Below, piece after piece: positions 1 through 8,057 of a stretch of 64,000 bases of DNA. The position numbers and the translations under genes were made by a program. Source of the stretch: Paenibacillus aceti (GTDB taxonomy: Bacteria > Bacillota > Bacilli > Paenibacillales > Paenibacillaceae). Position 1 is the stretch's first letter, and every line of letters starts with the position of its first letter. Where the stretch lies: contig NZ_KZ987724.1 in NCBI RefSeq assembly GCF_003614185.1, forward strand, positions 2,796,979 to 2,860,978. The letters are read 5' to 3'. The notes beneath the pieces were generated by a model. The model worked only from the letters and a program-made list of their open reading frames with translations, ran no database searches and had not been told where the DNA came from.

Positions 1-302
1 TATCATCGCTTTCATCTCCCCCATGCCCTGTCAACAGATTTATACTTTTTCATTGAACTCGCCAGCATACCGTCATACGCCCTGGGCTGAAACGTATTGC
101 CATAGCTACTGTAATAATATTATTTCCTATTATATGGTTTATTTCAATTGATTTCTCTAACGGAATTGAGCGACGCTATTCCCACTTATTTCGTCTATTT
201 GAAAATGTAACGGAAATAGCTGACCTCATATTCAGATTTTCTCCGGCTGCTCATCCTTTTGGGAGCTAATAAGTGCTCTCACTTCCGTTAGAAATAAGAA
301 AA
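1..302. other. Intergenic, no gene seen
   Basis: No convincing reading frame, RNA gene or strong hairpin was found before the terminator that starts at 303. The stretch is AT-rich and is probably the space beyond the end of the SLH gene. Confidence 0.5.
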
Positions 303-340
303 GCCCCCAGTTCCCTACGATTGATCAGGGAGCCGAGGGC
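303..340 (-). terminator. Rho-independent terminator of the SLH gene
   Basis: Read on the minus strand, GCCCTCGGCTCCCT pairs imperfectly with AGGGAACTGGGGGC across a ten-base loop, and the stem is followed by TTTTC. It lies 12 bases past the stop codon of the SLH protein gene. Confidence 0.85.
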
Positions 341-352
341 CTTATTTAAAAA

Positions 353-1642
353 TCAATAAGCTTTCTTGATGGCGATCGAGAAAATCACCGTCTTGGCCGG
401 GTTATCGACCAGGACATTCACCGTGTAGTCTCCGACATCCGCCTGCTTGGAAGCTAGCGGTCTGCCCGCCTCTACCTCGGCGCAAATATCGTCGAACCAG
501 CGATTGAAGGCAATCGCATCATAGGAGAACAACTGGTTGGCGAAGAGTTGAATCGGCTCCTTGTTCCGGGCCAGCGTCCCTTGCCGCAGACGTACCGTGA
601 TACCATAGGTATTGTAAGTCGGGTCTAACCAGATTGCGGCCTCTTCGGTTGCGGCTGTAGCGCTTGTGTTGCCCTGCGCTGTACTCTCCTGTACCGCCTT
701 CTTCTCCTTCTCGTCCTTGAATAGACGAAGCGTCGTATCCAGCAGATCATAATTGGTGCCGCGAAGCTGACCTGCCTGCTTCAAAGTGTCATAGGCATCC
801 CACATTTTTCTGTCCGGGAAGGCGACGATCTTCTGTCCGCCTCCAGTCGTAGGCACTAGACGCTGGAGCTTCTCAGCCTGGGGTAGAACCGGGATGCGTT
901 TCATTTTGTCGGTCAGTCGGTTCAAGATCACGAGCGACTCAGCCCGTGTCACATAGCGGCCAACGCCGAATTTGCCATCTGGATACCCTTCCATAATCCC
1001 TTTGATCAAGGCTTCCGCGATGAACTTCTGCTCCCGATCCGTAGCACTTGTCAAATCCCCATAGCCCTGCGCCACCGTGCGGCTGAACTGTTCATCCTCC
1101 AGATATTCGGTTTCCTGCAGCGTATAGAACAGCACCTCCGCCACATTCTCACGGGTCATATTTGCCTGAAAATCACTGTACCGACCTTTATTCAGAAAAT
1201 TCAAATCACTGGCAACGTCTATGTAAGGTTTGGCCCAATACCCGGTCATTGCAGGCTTGAAATTGAAATAGCGATAATCCTGCTTCAGAATCGTCCGATT
1301 CTCCTCGGTAAGTGATTCCAAGAAAGAGCTCTTCCAGCTTCGTTCCAGGTTCGGATGCTGCTCGCTGTAAGACAGAATCAGCATTTTGATAAATTGATCG
1401 ACCTTCACCGGCTCGTTCGGGCGGAAGCTTCCGTCGGGATACCCGTCCAGAATCCCCTGTTCCACCATAGCCTCAATCTCTTGCTTTGCCCAATGTCCTT
1501 TAATGTCACTGAATACCGGATCCTTCGCTCGCACAGGTACCGCCCCAACCTCAGTCTGTGATACCCCAGCGAATAGTCCGGCGATCAAGCTCAGAGATAG
1601 GAGGATACGCACACCCCTAGGCTTGAAGAAGTTTATTCTCAT
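353..1642 (-). CDS. S-layer homology (SLH) domain protein
   Basis: A 429-residue secreted protein expected to sit on the cell wall. Residues 1-34 form a signal peptide (basic start, hydrophobic core, small residues before an Ala-Val-Pro stretch). Three SLH units follow: about 43-88, beginning FSDIKGHWAK with a GYPDGSFRP motif; a diverged one about 133-175 (GYWAKPYID); and about 193-245 with GYPDGKFG and an RAESLVILNRL end. SLH triplets bind pyruvylated secondary cell-wall polymer. The C-terminal 180 residues match no family I recognise and may be the functional part. The start follows a strong AGGAGG site (CAGGAGGCATTTCT then ATG). It is a single-gene unit with its own terminator. Confidence 0.9.
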   Translation of the reverse strand: MRINFFKPRGVRILLSLSLIAGLFAGVSQTEVGAVPVRAKDPVFSDIKGHWAKQEIEAMVEQGILDGYPDGSFRPNEPVKVDQFIKMLILSYSEQHPNLERSWKSSFLESLTEENRTILKQDYRYFNFKPAMTGYWAKPYIDVASDLNFLNKGRYSDFQANMTRENVAEVLFYTLQETEYLEDEQFSRTVAQGYGDLTSATDREQKFIAEALIKGIMEGYPDGKFGVGRYVTRAESLVILNRLTDKMKRIPVLPQAEKLQRLVPTTGGGQKIVAFPDRKMWDAYDTLKQAGQLRGTNYDLLDTTLRLFKDEKEKKAVQESTAQGNTSATAATEEAAIWLDPTYNTYGITVRLRQGTLARNKEPIQLFANQLFSYDAIAFNRWFDDICAEVEAGRPLASKQADVGDYTVNVLVDNPAKTVIFSIAIKKAY

Positions 1643-1935
1643 AGAAATGCCTCCTGAATAATATAATCAAGCTGCAATGCAGCAAAATCTTGCACCATTA
1701 TTCAGAAAACCACAATTTATGACAATTGTGAATAGGCCGTTCGGGCCGCCGAAAACCGTTACAAATGATCGAAATCCAGCGCCCTTTAAGCGGATCTTGC
1801 GACCCGCTGTGCAACTTTATACCGAACCGCAGGGGTATTTAGAAGGATAACTTAGTGCCTATGTAGATCATAGTAGAGATAAACAGATGGGAACTGTCGG
1901 ATAAGCAGCGCTCTTTTTTTTCGCAAAAGATGGGG

Positions 1936-2424
1936 TTAATAATTGATTAATTTCTTACCTGCCATGAAGCTAAGCGGAATAGTCGCGACCAGTATCACCG
2001 CCATCGCCAACGTGCTGATGATGAATTGGGACATTGTAATTGTACTGCTATCGATTCCGGTCTTGATGATTAAGGTATGTATGGGAAGGATGACTAGAAT
2101 TCCAGTGAGCAACCCGGGAGAATAGCAGCGTTCGATAATCGTCACGAGCAAATGTGGGAACACGATGTTCAGGAGCATGCAGCCGACGTAGCCGAAATAA
2201 GCATATTTCAGGAGCTCCTGGTTTGGATAGAACATGTACAGCGCCGTAATCAGATAAGCCAGTCCAGTCACCCAGAACAGACCGAACATGAACTGATCCT
2301 GGGTAATCGTCTTATGCAATTTAGTCTTGCTCACTCTGGATGATTGCCTGATCAGCCAAGCAGCTTCCTCCAGATTATGTATCGTAAAAGCAAATAAAAA
2401 GAGCAGTAGAATCGAACGATCCAT
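1936..2424 (-). CDS. HXXEE domain membrane protein
   Basis: A 162-residue integral membrane protein. The sequence HNLEE near residue 17 is the signature that names the HXXEE family (function unknown), and hydrophobic segments fill most of the rest, giving about four or five membrane helices. The frame extends upstream to 2457, but the ATG at 2424 has a clean AGGGAGGG site seven bases before it and gives the sensible N-terminus MDRSILLLFLF. It stands alone, divergent from the ORF starting at 2559. No biochemical role can be given. Confidence 0.75.
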   Translation of the reverse strand: MDRSILLLFLFAFTIHNLEEAAWLIRQSSRVSKTKLHKTITQDQFMFGLFWVTGLAYLITALYMFYPNQELLKYAYFGYVGCMLLNIVFPHLLVTIIERCYSPGLLTGILVILPIHTLIIKTGIDSSTITMSQFIISTLAMAVILVATIPLSFMAGKKLINY

Positions 2425-2558
2425 ACGAATCCCTCCCTTACTCGAATTATACCACATGTGATCTGCTTATTTAGTTCGACTTATGTAGATCAGCCGTTAT
2501 AATGTAATGTAAGGTAATCCTATTGATTTACTAGTATCCGATGAGGAGGAAGAGAGAC

Positions 2559-3017
2559 ATGAACCATATATCTATTAAATTATCGCAGAGTACTGGCATT
2601 TTGCTGGAGCATGCCCGTAGGGCCGGAATGTCCGATCAGGCGATCCTTGCTGCGGTTGAAGCCAAAGATTCTGCGGCCTTTCAGCAGGCCCAGGATGAAC
2701 GCTTCAGGTATGAGAATTTCATCAGTTATGCCGATGAGCATGGGGAGAGACTGGCCGAAGCCGTCAAGGAAGGCTACCGTCTGACCTTCAATACCCGGAA
2801 TGGGCTAAAAAGCTGGCTAGAGCAAGCCTTCGACCTGCAAAGCGGACAAGATTTCGAAGTCGGAGAGGGGATCATCGAGAAATTGCGGCTCACCGAGCAG
2901 CAAGCTGAGCTGGTTGAACAACGCCTGGCCGTGAACTGGACTGTAGCTGAAACCAAGGAGGTCCCCGGCGGTAAGGAATTGACACTGAAGCTGCGTGCGC
3001 CGGAGGTTAGGATTTAA
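2559..3017 (+). CDS. Hypothetical protein, soluble
   Basis: A 152-residue protein I do not recognise. It is rich in Glu, Gln and Ala, predicted mostly helical in the first two thirds with a beta-like end (KELTLKLRAP), and has no signal peptide or membrane segment. An ATG at 2541 is in frame, but it forms part of the GAGGAGG ribosome site itself, so the ATG at 2559, nine bases behind that site, is preferred. It is a single gene, divergent from the HXXEE gene and convergent with the frameshifted gene at 3096. The strong ribosome site and codon usage like the neighbours' argue that it is real. Confidence 0.7.
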   Translation: MNHISIKLSQSTGILLEHARRAGMSDQAILAAVEAKDSAAFQQAQDERFRYENFISYADEHGERLAEAVKEGYRLTFNTRNGLKSWLEQAFDLQSGQDFEVGEGIIEKLRLTEQQAELVEQRLAVNWTVAETKEVPGGKELTLKLRAPEVRI

Positions 3018-3058
3018 GGAGGTATTTCCTCTTGTCACCTCGCGCGAAGACAGGGCAA

Positions 3059-3080
3059 AGAGTCTGCCTGTGCAGACTCT
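3059..3080. terminator. Hairpin between convergent genes
   Basis: A perfect nine-base-pair inverted repeat (AGAGTCTGC, loop CTGT, GCAGACTCT) lies between the converging ORFs ending at 3017 and 3096. There is no clear U-tract on either strand, so the terminator role is inferred mainly from position. Confidence 0.35.
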
Positions 3081-3095
3081 CAGCTTCCCCTCAAT

Positions 3096-3878
3096 CTATT
3101 CTTGGATCATACTCTCCGCAATCGCTACAAGATCTTCCTGTGTCAGCGGGCTTTTCTTATAAGTGGATATCTCGTATTCGACTTGGTTCTCCGGATCCTC
3201 CCATCTTAACTTGGTAGAATATAAATCATTGGAATTCGTCGAGTAGAGCGCATCGATCCCATGGATACTTAATTTCTCGAACTTTTCACCTTTACCCGGG
3301 ACACGGGTGACTTCCGTAGTGAAGGGCTGAATTTTTTTAGAGCTAATCCGAATCACATCTGAATCTTTAGGGAAGATTATCGCCGCCCCGCCTGCTTCGG
3401 TCCAGTTTAGCTTTTTCGCGTAGTATTTCTTCCCTTTTGCCTCTGCTTTGAGTTCCTTCAACATATTTTCATATGACTTGGTAAAAAACAGGGGGTACGG
3501 CGGCACAATCTCTCCAGACTTGAACATATACCCCTCCGGTAGTCCTTCCGGTTGCTGCAACTCTGGCGCTTTGTATTTGGACAACAGCTGTGTACTCGTC
3601 GTAATCTAAACTGGTTATAGAGAGATAGTTAAAAGACAGCGAATTATCAGTCCCGTTATACATTACGGTTAAATGACCCGGTTTCTTATCTTCGGGATGG
3701 AAGATGTCCATCGCCTCTTTTTTCTGACGTTCGAGGTTGAGGTTGCTCTTGCTTGATGTCGCCCCTGTCTTCGACTGTTTCTGCGAGGCAGCGCCTGCCT
3801 CTGCAATAAATCCGCTTGCTGAGCCCAATACTAGCAGAATGCTTGTGGTGGCAATGATCATTTTTTCGTAAGAGTCAT
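3096..3878 (-). pseudogene. DUF4367-type secreted protein, frameshifted
   Basis: One gene split over two overlapping minus-strand frames (3469-3900 and 3096-3584). The first frame gives a signal-peptide region (IIATTSILLVLGSASGF) and runs to LDYDEYTAVV. The protein then continues in the next frame as SKYKAPELQQPEGLPEGY and ends in YEIST...LTQEDLVAIAESM, which resembles the C-terminus of the DUF4367 family. The switch falls near 3585. A second break is likely at the start: AAAGGAGA precedes an ATG at 3878 that reads M-T-L-T-K-K and then hits TGA after a run of six A. One more A would join it to the signal peptide. Either two deletions inactivated the gene or the sequence has indel errors. Confidence 0.6.
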
Positions 3879-4023
3879 TGGATGAGTCTCCTTTCGCCAT
3901 AGCGGCTTGTGGTTTGGTTTACTTATATAACCCCTGAGCCTCTGGAAAAGGGACATTTCCCAAAAATTAAATGAAGTTCGCACAGAAAAAAAGCCATGAT
4001 CTTATGGATCATAGCCGCATCTG

Positions 4024-4218
4024 CTATTTGAGAAATAATAATAGGAGCAATCCTCCGATAATTACTAAGGTCGTTATGATTCTGGTCAGGAATCCTCCGC
4101 TTGTCAAAGCACCCAAGTTACCGATCTTCGAACGATTGACTGAATCAGCCATATTGATGGTTGGGTTCTTCTTATATTCTTCGAGTTGCTGCTTTTCTTG
4201 TTCTTCCCTATGGTTCAT
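4024..4218 (-). CDS. Small DUF6366-like membrane protein
   Basis: A 64-residue protein with a charged N-terminal half (many Glu, Gln, Lys), a KNPTINMADSVNRSKIGNLG centre and one C-terminal membrane helix ending in LLLLLFLK. The pattern E-x-KKNPT...DS-NR...G-L matches my memory of the DUF6366 family of Bacillales small membrane proteins; function unknown. The ATG follows AATGGAGGCTCCCC, a good ribosome site. It lies just downstream of the toxin/immunity pair on the same strand with a gap of about 77 bases, so it could belong to that transcript, though nothing links it to immunity. Confidence 0.65.
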   Translation of the reverse strand: MNHREEQEKQQLEEYKKNPTINMADSVNRSKIGNLGALTSGGFLTRIITTLVIIGGLLLLLFLK

Positions 4219-4295
4219 GGGGAGCCTCCATTCGAGATACTTATGTGGTCGGACATGATGAAATCACAGTCTTTATTGAGTCGACATCAATTTGT

Positions 4296-4580
4296 TTATA
4301 GCCCCGTTAGTTTCGCCATAAATAGTTCAATCATTTGTTCTATTTTTTTATTAGATAAATTTCTTCTACCATGTAGATAAACAAAGTTCTTTATCTCTTC
4401 CCAATTTCGATGTTCGCTAATTTCTTTAATTTCTTGAACCAGACCTTCCACATGTAATGATGACTCTCGTTTTTTATACTCCTCAATCAACTCGCCTAGA
4501 TCTGCATAATCCATACTCCAATTAAAGTAACTTTCAATAAAATATTTTAAGTTTTTATATTGTTCTTGTTCGTTAATCAA
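4296..4580 (-). CDS. Probable immunity protein to RNase A-like toxin
   Basis: A 94-residue acidic, all-helical protein with no signal peptide, encoded directly after the toxin domain. The gap is 13 bases, and the toxin stop codon (TAA) overlaps the AAGGAG ribosome site of this gene; its start is TTG. Size, charge, position and the tight coupling are those of an immunity gene, and it resembles small CdiI-type immunity proteins that pair with CdiA RNase A-like tips. It should act in the cytosol, binding the toxin. The ORF is intact although the toxin gene upstream is broken, as expected when immunity is kept against siblings. The specific family assignment is an inference. Confidence 0.6.
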   Translation of the reverse strand: MINEQEQYKNLKYFIESYFNWSMDYADLGELIEEYKKRESSLHVEGLVQEIKEISEHRNWEEIKNFVYLHGRRNLSNKKIEQMIELFMAKLTGL

Positions 4581-4593
4581 TATACTCTTCTCC

Positions 4594-6213
4594 TTATTCG
4601 AATACTGGGTATCCGGTAATAATTCTATAACCCGCAGGCATTGAGGTGTCTTTAACCAAATACAACTGAGAGGTAATTAAATTATCGACCACTTGCTTTG
4701 AAGCAGAATTCCCTCCATTTTTAACATCTACACCTTTCCCAATCGAATATTCATGCTGGACCTTTGTAATCAAATAGCCCTTTGAATTCTCATCATTTAA
4801 CCAATCGGAAATTTGCTCTGCATTTTTTCTAATATTTTCTTGTGTTGCTTTTAATGCAGTACTCTTATTGTAAAAGGTAGTTGAAGGCACTCCTTCTTGA
4901 GCAGCACGCTTTAGCAAATCTTCATTAGTTTTACTTACATGTTTATCAAGTAAATGACCACCTTTAGACTCCATAGCATCTAGTATATCGTTACTAACAT
5001 TATTCCTAATAGTAGAAGCACTAAATTTATTCGTTCCCGCAATATCTTCTTCAAATCTCTTCCGATCTAACCTATACTGCTTCCTCTGAATATCGGGACT
5101 CTCCGCAGTCTCGATGCGATAAGTGTCTGGAACCTTGACCTTCATTCCACCTTCAGTAACCACCACGGCTCCGCCGTTCAGCTTAGGCAGTAGTTCGGAG
5201 AGCTGCTTGCTCAGTTTGCCGGATATCTTAACTCCCGATTTTACTGCTCCTTCCACTAGCGTCAGAGCCAGAAAGGCCTTTACCAAGGCACTCCCATATC
5301 GTTTGCTCTCTTCGTAGTTAGCCTTCCCGCTCAATACTTTCTCCTGTAAATCATAGATATCCTGGAACGGGACCACGAACTCTTCTGCAGCCCCTTCTTT
5401 CAACGCTTCCTTGATATCTTCCAGGGTAATATCTCCATTGGTGATGGCCTTGGCTAGATCATAATATCCGGGCATCGTGTCTGTCCAGAACTTCGGATTC
5501 GTAGGATTGACAGACCAGACCTGCTTCACTAACCCGCTGCCTTCATCCCAAACCTGACTCACGATTCCATCCCCGACTCCTACCGAGGTCATCGCTACCC
5601 CAACCCCACTGGTTTTCACACCCGGATCATTCCAATAACCTAGTCCTCTCTCCGCATCTGCCAGCCCTATTAGCTCTTTCGTAATTAGTCCATCTACTTC
5701 AAATTCTTTACCCTCATGATAACCACTTAATTCACGCCATACGGCAAACAGGGTACTGTGATTATTGGCGATATACTGATAGCCTGCTACAGCAATTAGC
5801 AGCTCTTGATTATACTCACCGGTGACTTCTCCATGATACAGATTCATATCCTTAAGAAGCTGCTGCATCTTCCGGATGTCTTCCTCAGCGACTAATTGAT
5901 TATACTTCTCTAACTGTTGCTCTAGCTGCTGACGATGAAGTACCTTTACCTCCAGCTCGTCATATCTCTGACGAAGCACATCTAATTCAACTTCTCCCAG
6001 CATCCCCTGCTCCAGCAGGGCTCTGATCTCTTCATCATCTAACAGCAGCGATCGGTCATTCTTTAACGGATTGTATCTACAGGCTTCCAGTAACCCTCCT
6101 TGATAAAAATCACTCAGATCGATGCCTTTGCCTTCGTTATACCATTCCCCCGATACCCCCATTTCTTCGAGCTTCTTCCGCTGGGCTTCGGCATATTGAT
6201 GAGCCGATTCCAT
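4594..6213 (-). pseudogene. Polymorphic toxin, C-terminal part with RNase A-like tip
   Basis: This is the second half of a toxin gene whose first half is at 6265-7008; the break is the 47-bp repeat tract. The open frame codes for 539 residues if read from an ATG inside the tract, which has no ribosome site. A helical, coiled-coil-rich segment comes first (Gln/Glu/Leu-rich to about residue 120), then a pre-toxin region (about 130-350). The last 150 residues carry GGHLLDKHV, a second-half STTFYNKSTALKATQENI stretch and the closing GYRIITGYPV. These match the bacterial CdiA-CT RNase A-like toxin domain, where the first His pair is catalytic. It should degrade RNA in target cells. As sequenced it can probably not be made as a full-length exported protein. 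Confidence 0.65.
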
Positions 6214-6367
6214 GTATTCACGATGGAATGGGCTTCGGCATATTGATGAGCCGATTCCATGTATTCACGATGGAATGGGCTTCGGCATATTGATGAGCCG
6301 ATTCCATGTATTCACGATGGAATGGGCTTCGGCATATTGATGAGCCGATTCCATGTATTCACGATGG
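6183..6367 (-). repeat. 47-bp tandem repeat, about four copies, inside toxin gene
   Basis: The unit beginning GGGCTTCGGCATATTGATGA recurs at 6183, 6230, 6277 and 6324 with a period of exactly 47 bases and almost no mismatches; the last copy ends near 6367. Because 47 is not a multiple of three, successive copies are read in different frames. On the coding strand the first copy is in frame, the second is shifted, and the third opens with CCA TCG TGA. Only a single copy would join the two halves of the toxin gene in frame. Confidence 0.95.
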
Positions 6368-7008
6368 CTATAGGCCTGATAAACAACATAAGCCTTCTGA
6401 CTACGAGCGATTTCCGTAAAGGCCTCGGCGATTTTTTCTAATTCCAGCTGGGCTAGTCTCTGTGCCATGGAATCCCCGTTTTGCATCGTTTGCAAAAGGC
6501 TGGCAATTCGCGGATCTTCTTTGACAGGAGATAGACGAACCAGGAGTCCCTGCCGCTGGATCGCTTGAAGCTGGTCGAATAGATTGGAGAATCCGATGGA
6601 ATCTGAATTAGGAGAATTCGTAGGGCCATATAAAATATTTCCTGTAAGATTCTGCAACGGAGCAAATGGAGAGTTCTGATCGAAGTAAGGTGTGGATATC
6701 TGTGATTGGGTCAATTTCCCGGCTTGTCTATCGGTATCTGCATAATGATTGGCGGCATACTTCAGGCCTCTTATCTTTTCTCTGAGCTGCTCATCGATAT
6801 GCCTGGCAAGCATTTCAATCTCACGGAGCAGGCTCGCGGTCTCTTGGGTAGCTGTGCGCAAATCATACTCCGAGTAATTCGCTTCTGTATCATGGAGCAG
6901 ACGATTCACATCTCTGGACATACCGGTAATTTCCTGTTCCATGGTCTGGCGCAAATGCTCCACGATACTAGCCAAGTGGTCGAGCCGGTCAAGATCTATC
7001 TTTTGAAT
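6265..7008 (-). pseudogene. LXG/WXG-like N-terminal part of the toxin
   Basis: This fragment codes for the export half of the polymorphic toxin. It is almost entirely helical (RLDHLASIVEHLRQTMEQEI and similar heptad-like stretches in residues 1-95), without a signal peptide, as in LXG proteins that leave by the type VII (Esx/Yuk) system. No type VII component is in the window. The frame runs into the 47-bp repeat and ends in shifted copies (NTWNRLINMPKPIPS). A strong AGGAGG site at about 7017-7022 is followed nine bases later by ATT, not ATG; the frame can be extended to a GTG at 7029, but that overlaps the ribosome site. So the original start may have mutated from ATG to ATT. Confidence 0.6.
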
Positions 7009-7289
7009 GGAAGGGCACCTCCTGTACACGCGCTATTCACTTCATAATTTTGGGAATTCACATGGTGTAAGGGAAGAAGCCAAAAATTAATATCGTATGA
7101 GGATTAAGCGGAGTTGTGTTACACATATTCTACCAATATGTATGAGATGATACAATATTATCCTGTATATTCTTGTTCTGGACTAAAGGGCAGTATCTCT
7201 ATATTTCTATCTCTTTCTTATACCAATATCTAGGATTACCCGCCTATATAAAAGAAATAGACCGCCCTACCTATGATATGCTCCCATCA
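7009..7289. other. Upstream region of the toxin gene, no ORF
   Basis: AT-rich DNA between the toxin start and the IS element. It should hold the toxin promoter, unless the IS insertion separated the gene from it; no clear -35/-10 pair was picked out. With the IS left end it makes up a gene-free stretch of about 340 bases. Confidence 0.4.
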
Positions 7290-7347
7290 TAGTAGACAGT
7301 AGAAAAAAACAAAAACTTCTACTTCTATAATGATGGGAGTTTTTCTA

Positions 7348-8037
7348 ATGTCCAAAAAGAGTCCAATTTCTTTTGAGATCAAGTTACATGTCGTAGAACG
7401 TTGTCTTCAGAATGAAACTAACCCAACTCATGAAGCGAAACGGCTTGGGGTAGATAGGCACACCGTCACAGAATGGGTTAGAAAATATAAAGCAGATGGT
7501 TTTGAGGGATTAAAGAAGTCTAGAGGGTGGAAAGCCTATTCAAAGGATCTGAGGCTTACTGCAATCATGGATGTCCTATCCGGTAATCATTCCATACGGG
7601 AGGCGACGAAGAAATATCATATTTCGAGTAAAAGTGTTTTGACGAGATGGATTTCCAAGTATACTAGTGGGGAAGAAATGAAACCTACTCGTAAAGGAAA
7701 AGGACTATCTCATATGAATAAAGGACGTAAAACCACTCTCCAAGAACGTATTGAAATTGCTCAATATACGATCGCTAATGATTTCGATTATCAGAAGTCG
7801 ATTGAGAAATACAAAGTTTCTTATCAACAGGTGTATGCATGGGTTCGTAAATATCAATCTGGCGGTGAGGATGCGCTTCATGATCATCGGGGACGTAATA
7901 AGCCTGTAGAAGAGCTAAATGATCATGAACGGCTCAAGCTTCGGATCAAAGAACTAGAGGCGCGAAATGAGTACCTGGAAATGGAGAACGCCCTTGCAAA
8001 AAAGTTGGCAGAGATCCGGCGACGAAATACACGTTAA
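7348..8037 (+). CDS. IS3-type transposase OrfA (helix-turn-helix)
   Basis: A 229-residue DNA-binding protein of an IS3-type element. It contains successive helix-turn-helix units (HEAKRLGVDRHTVTEWVRKY near 25-50, a second near 70-100, a third near 140-170) and a C-terminal leucine-zipper-like helix (LKLRIKELEARNEYLEMENA). It binds the terminal repeats and is the N-terminal part of the OrfAB transposase. The ATG at 7348 is chosen because GGGAG lies eight bases upstream; an in-frame ATG at 7330 falls inside the left-end inverted repeat. The last codons contain A AAA AAG (7998-8004), where ribosomes can slip by -1 into orfB. Confidence 0.9.
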   Translation: MSKKSPISFEIKLHVVERCLQNETNPTHEAKRLGVDRHTVTEWVRKYKADGFEGLKKSRGWKAYSKDLRLTAIMDVLSGNHSIREATKKYHISSKSVLTRWISKYTSGEEMKPTRKGKGLSHMNKGRKTTLQERIEIAQYTIANDFDYQKSIEKYKVSYQQVYAWVRKYQSGGEDALHDHRGRNKPVEELNDHERLKLRIKELEARNEYLEMENALAKKLAEIRRRNTR

Positions 8038-8057
8038 CCTTAGTTCGACATGTAGAC

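Noticed and set aside
6183-6367. CRISPR or attachment site
   Set aside because: The repeats are contiguous with no spacers and lie inside a coding region.
4594-7029. Two independent genes instead of one broken toxin gene
   Set aside because: The second has no ribosome site, begins inside a repeat copy, and its first residues (MESAHQYAEA) are the same as the last in-frame residues of the first.
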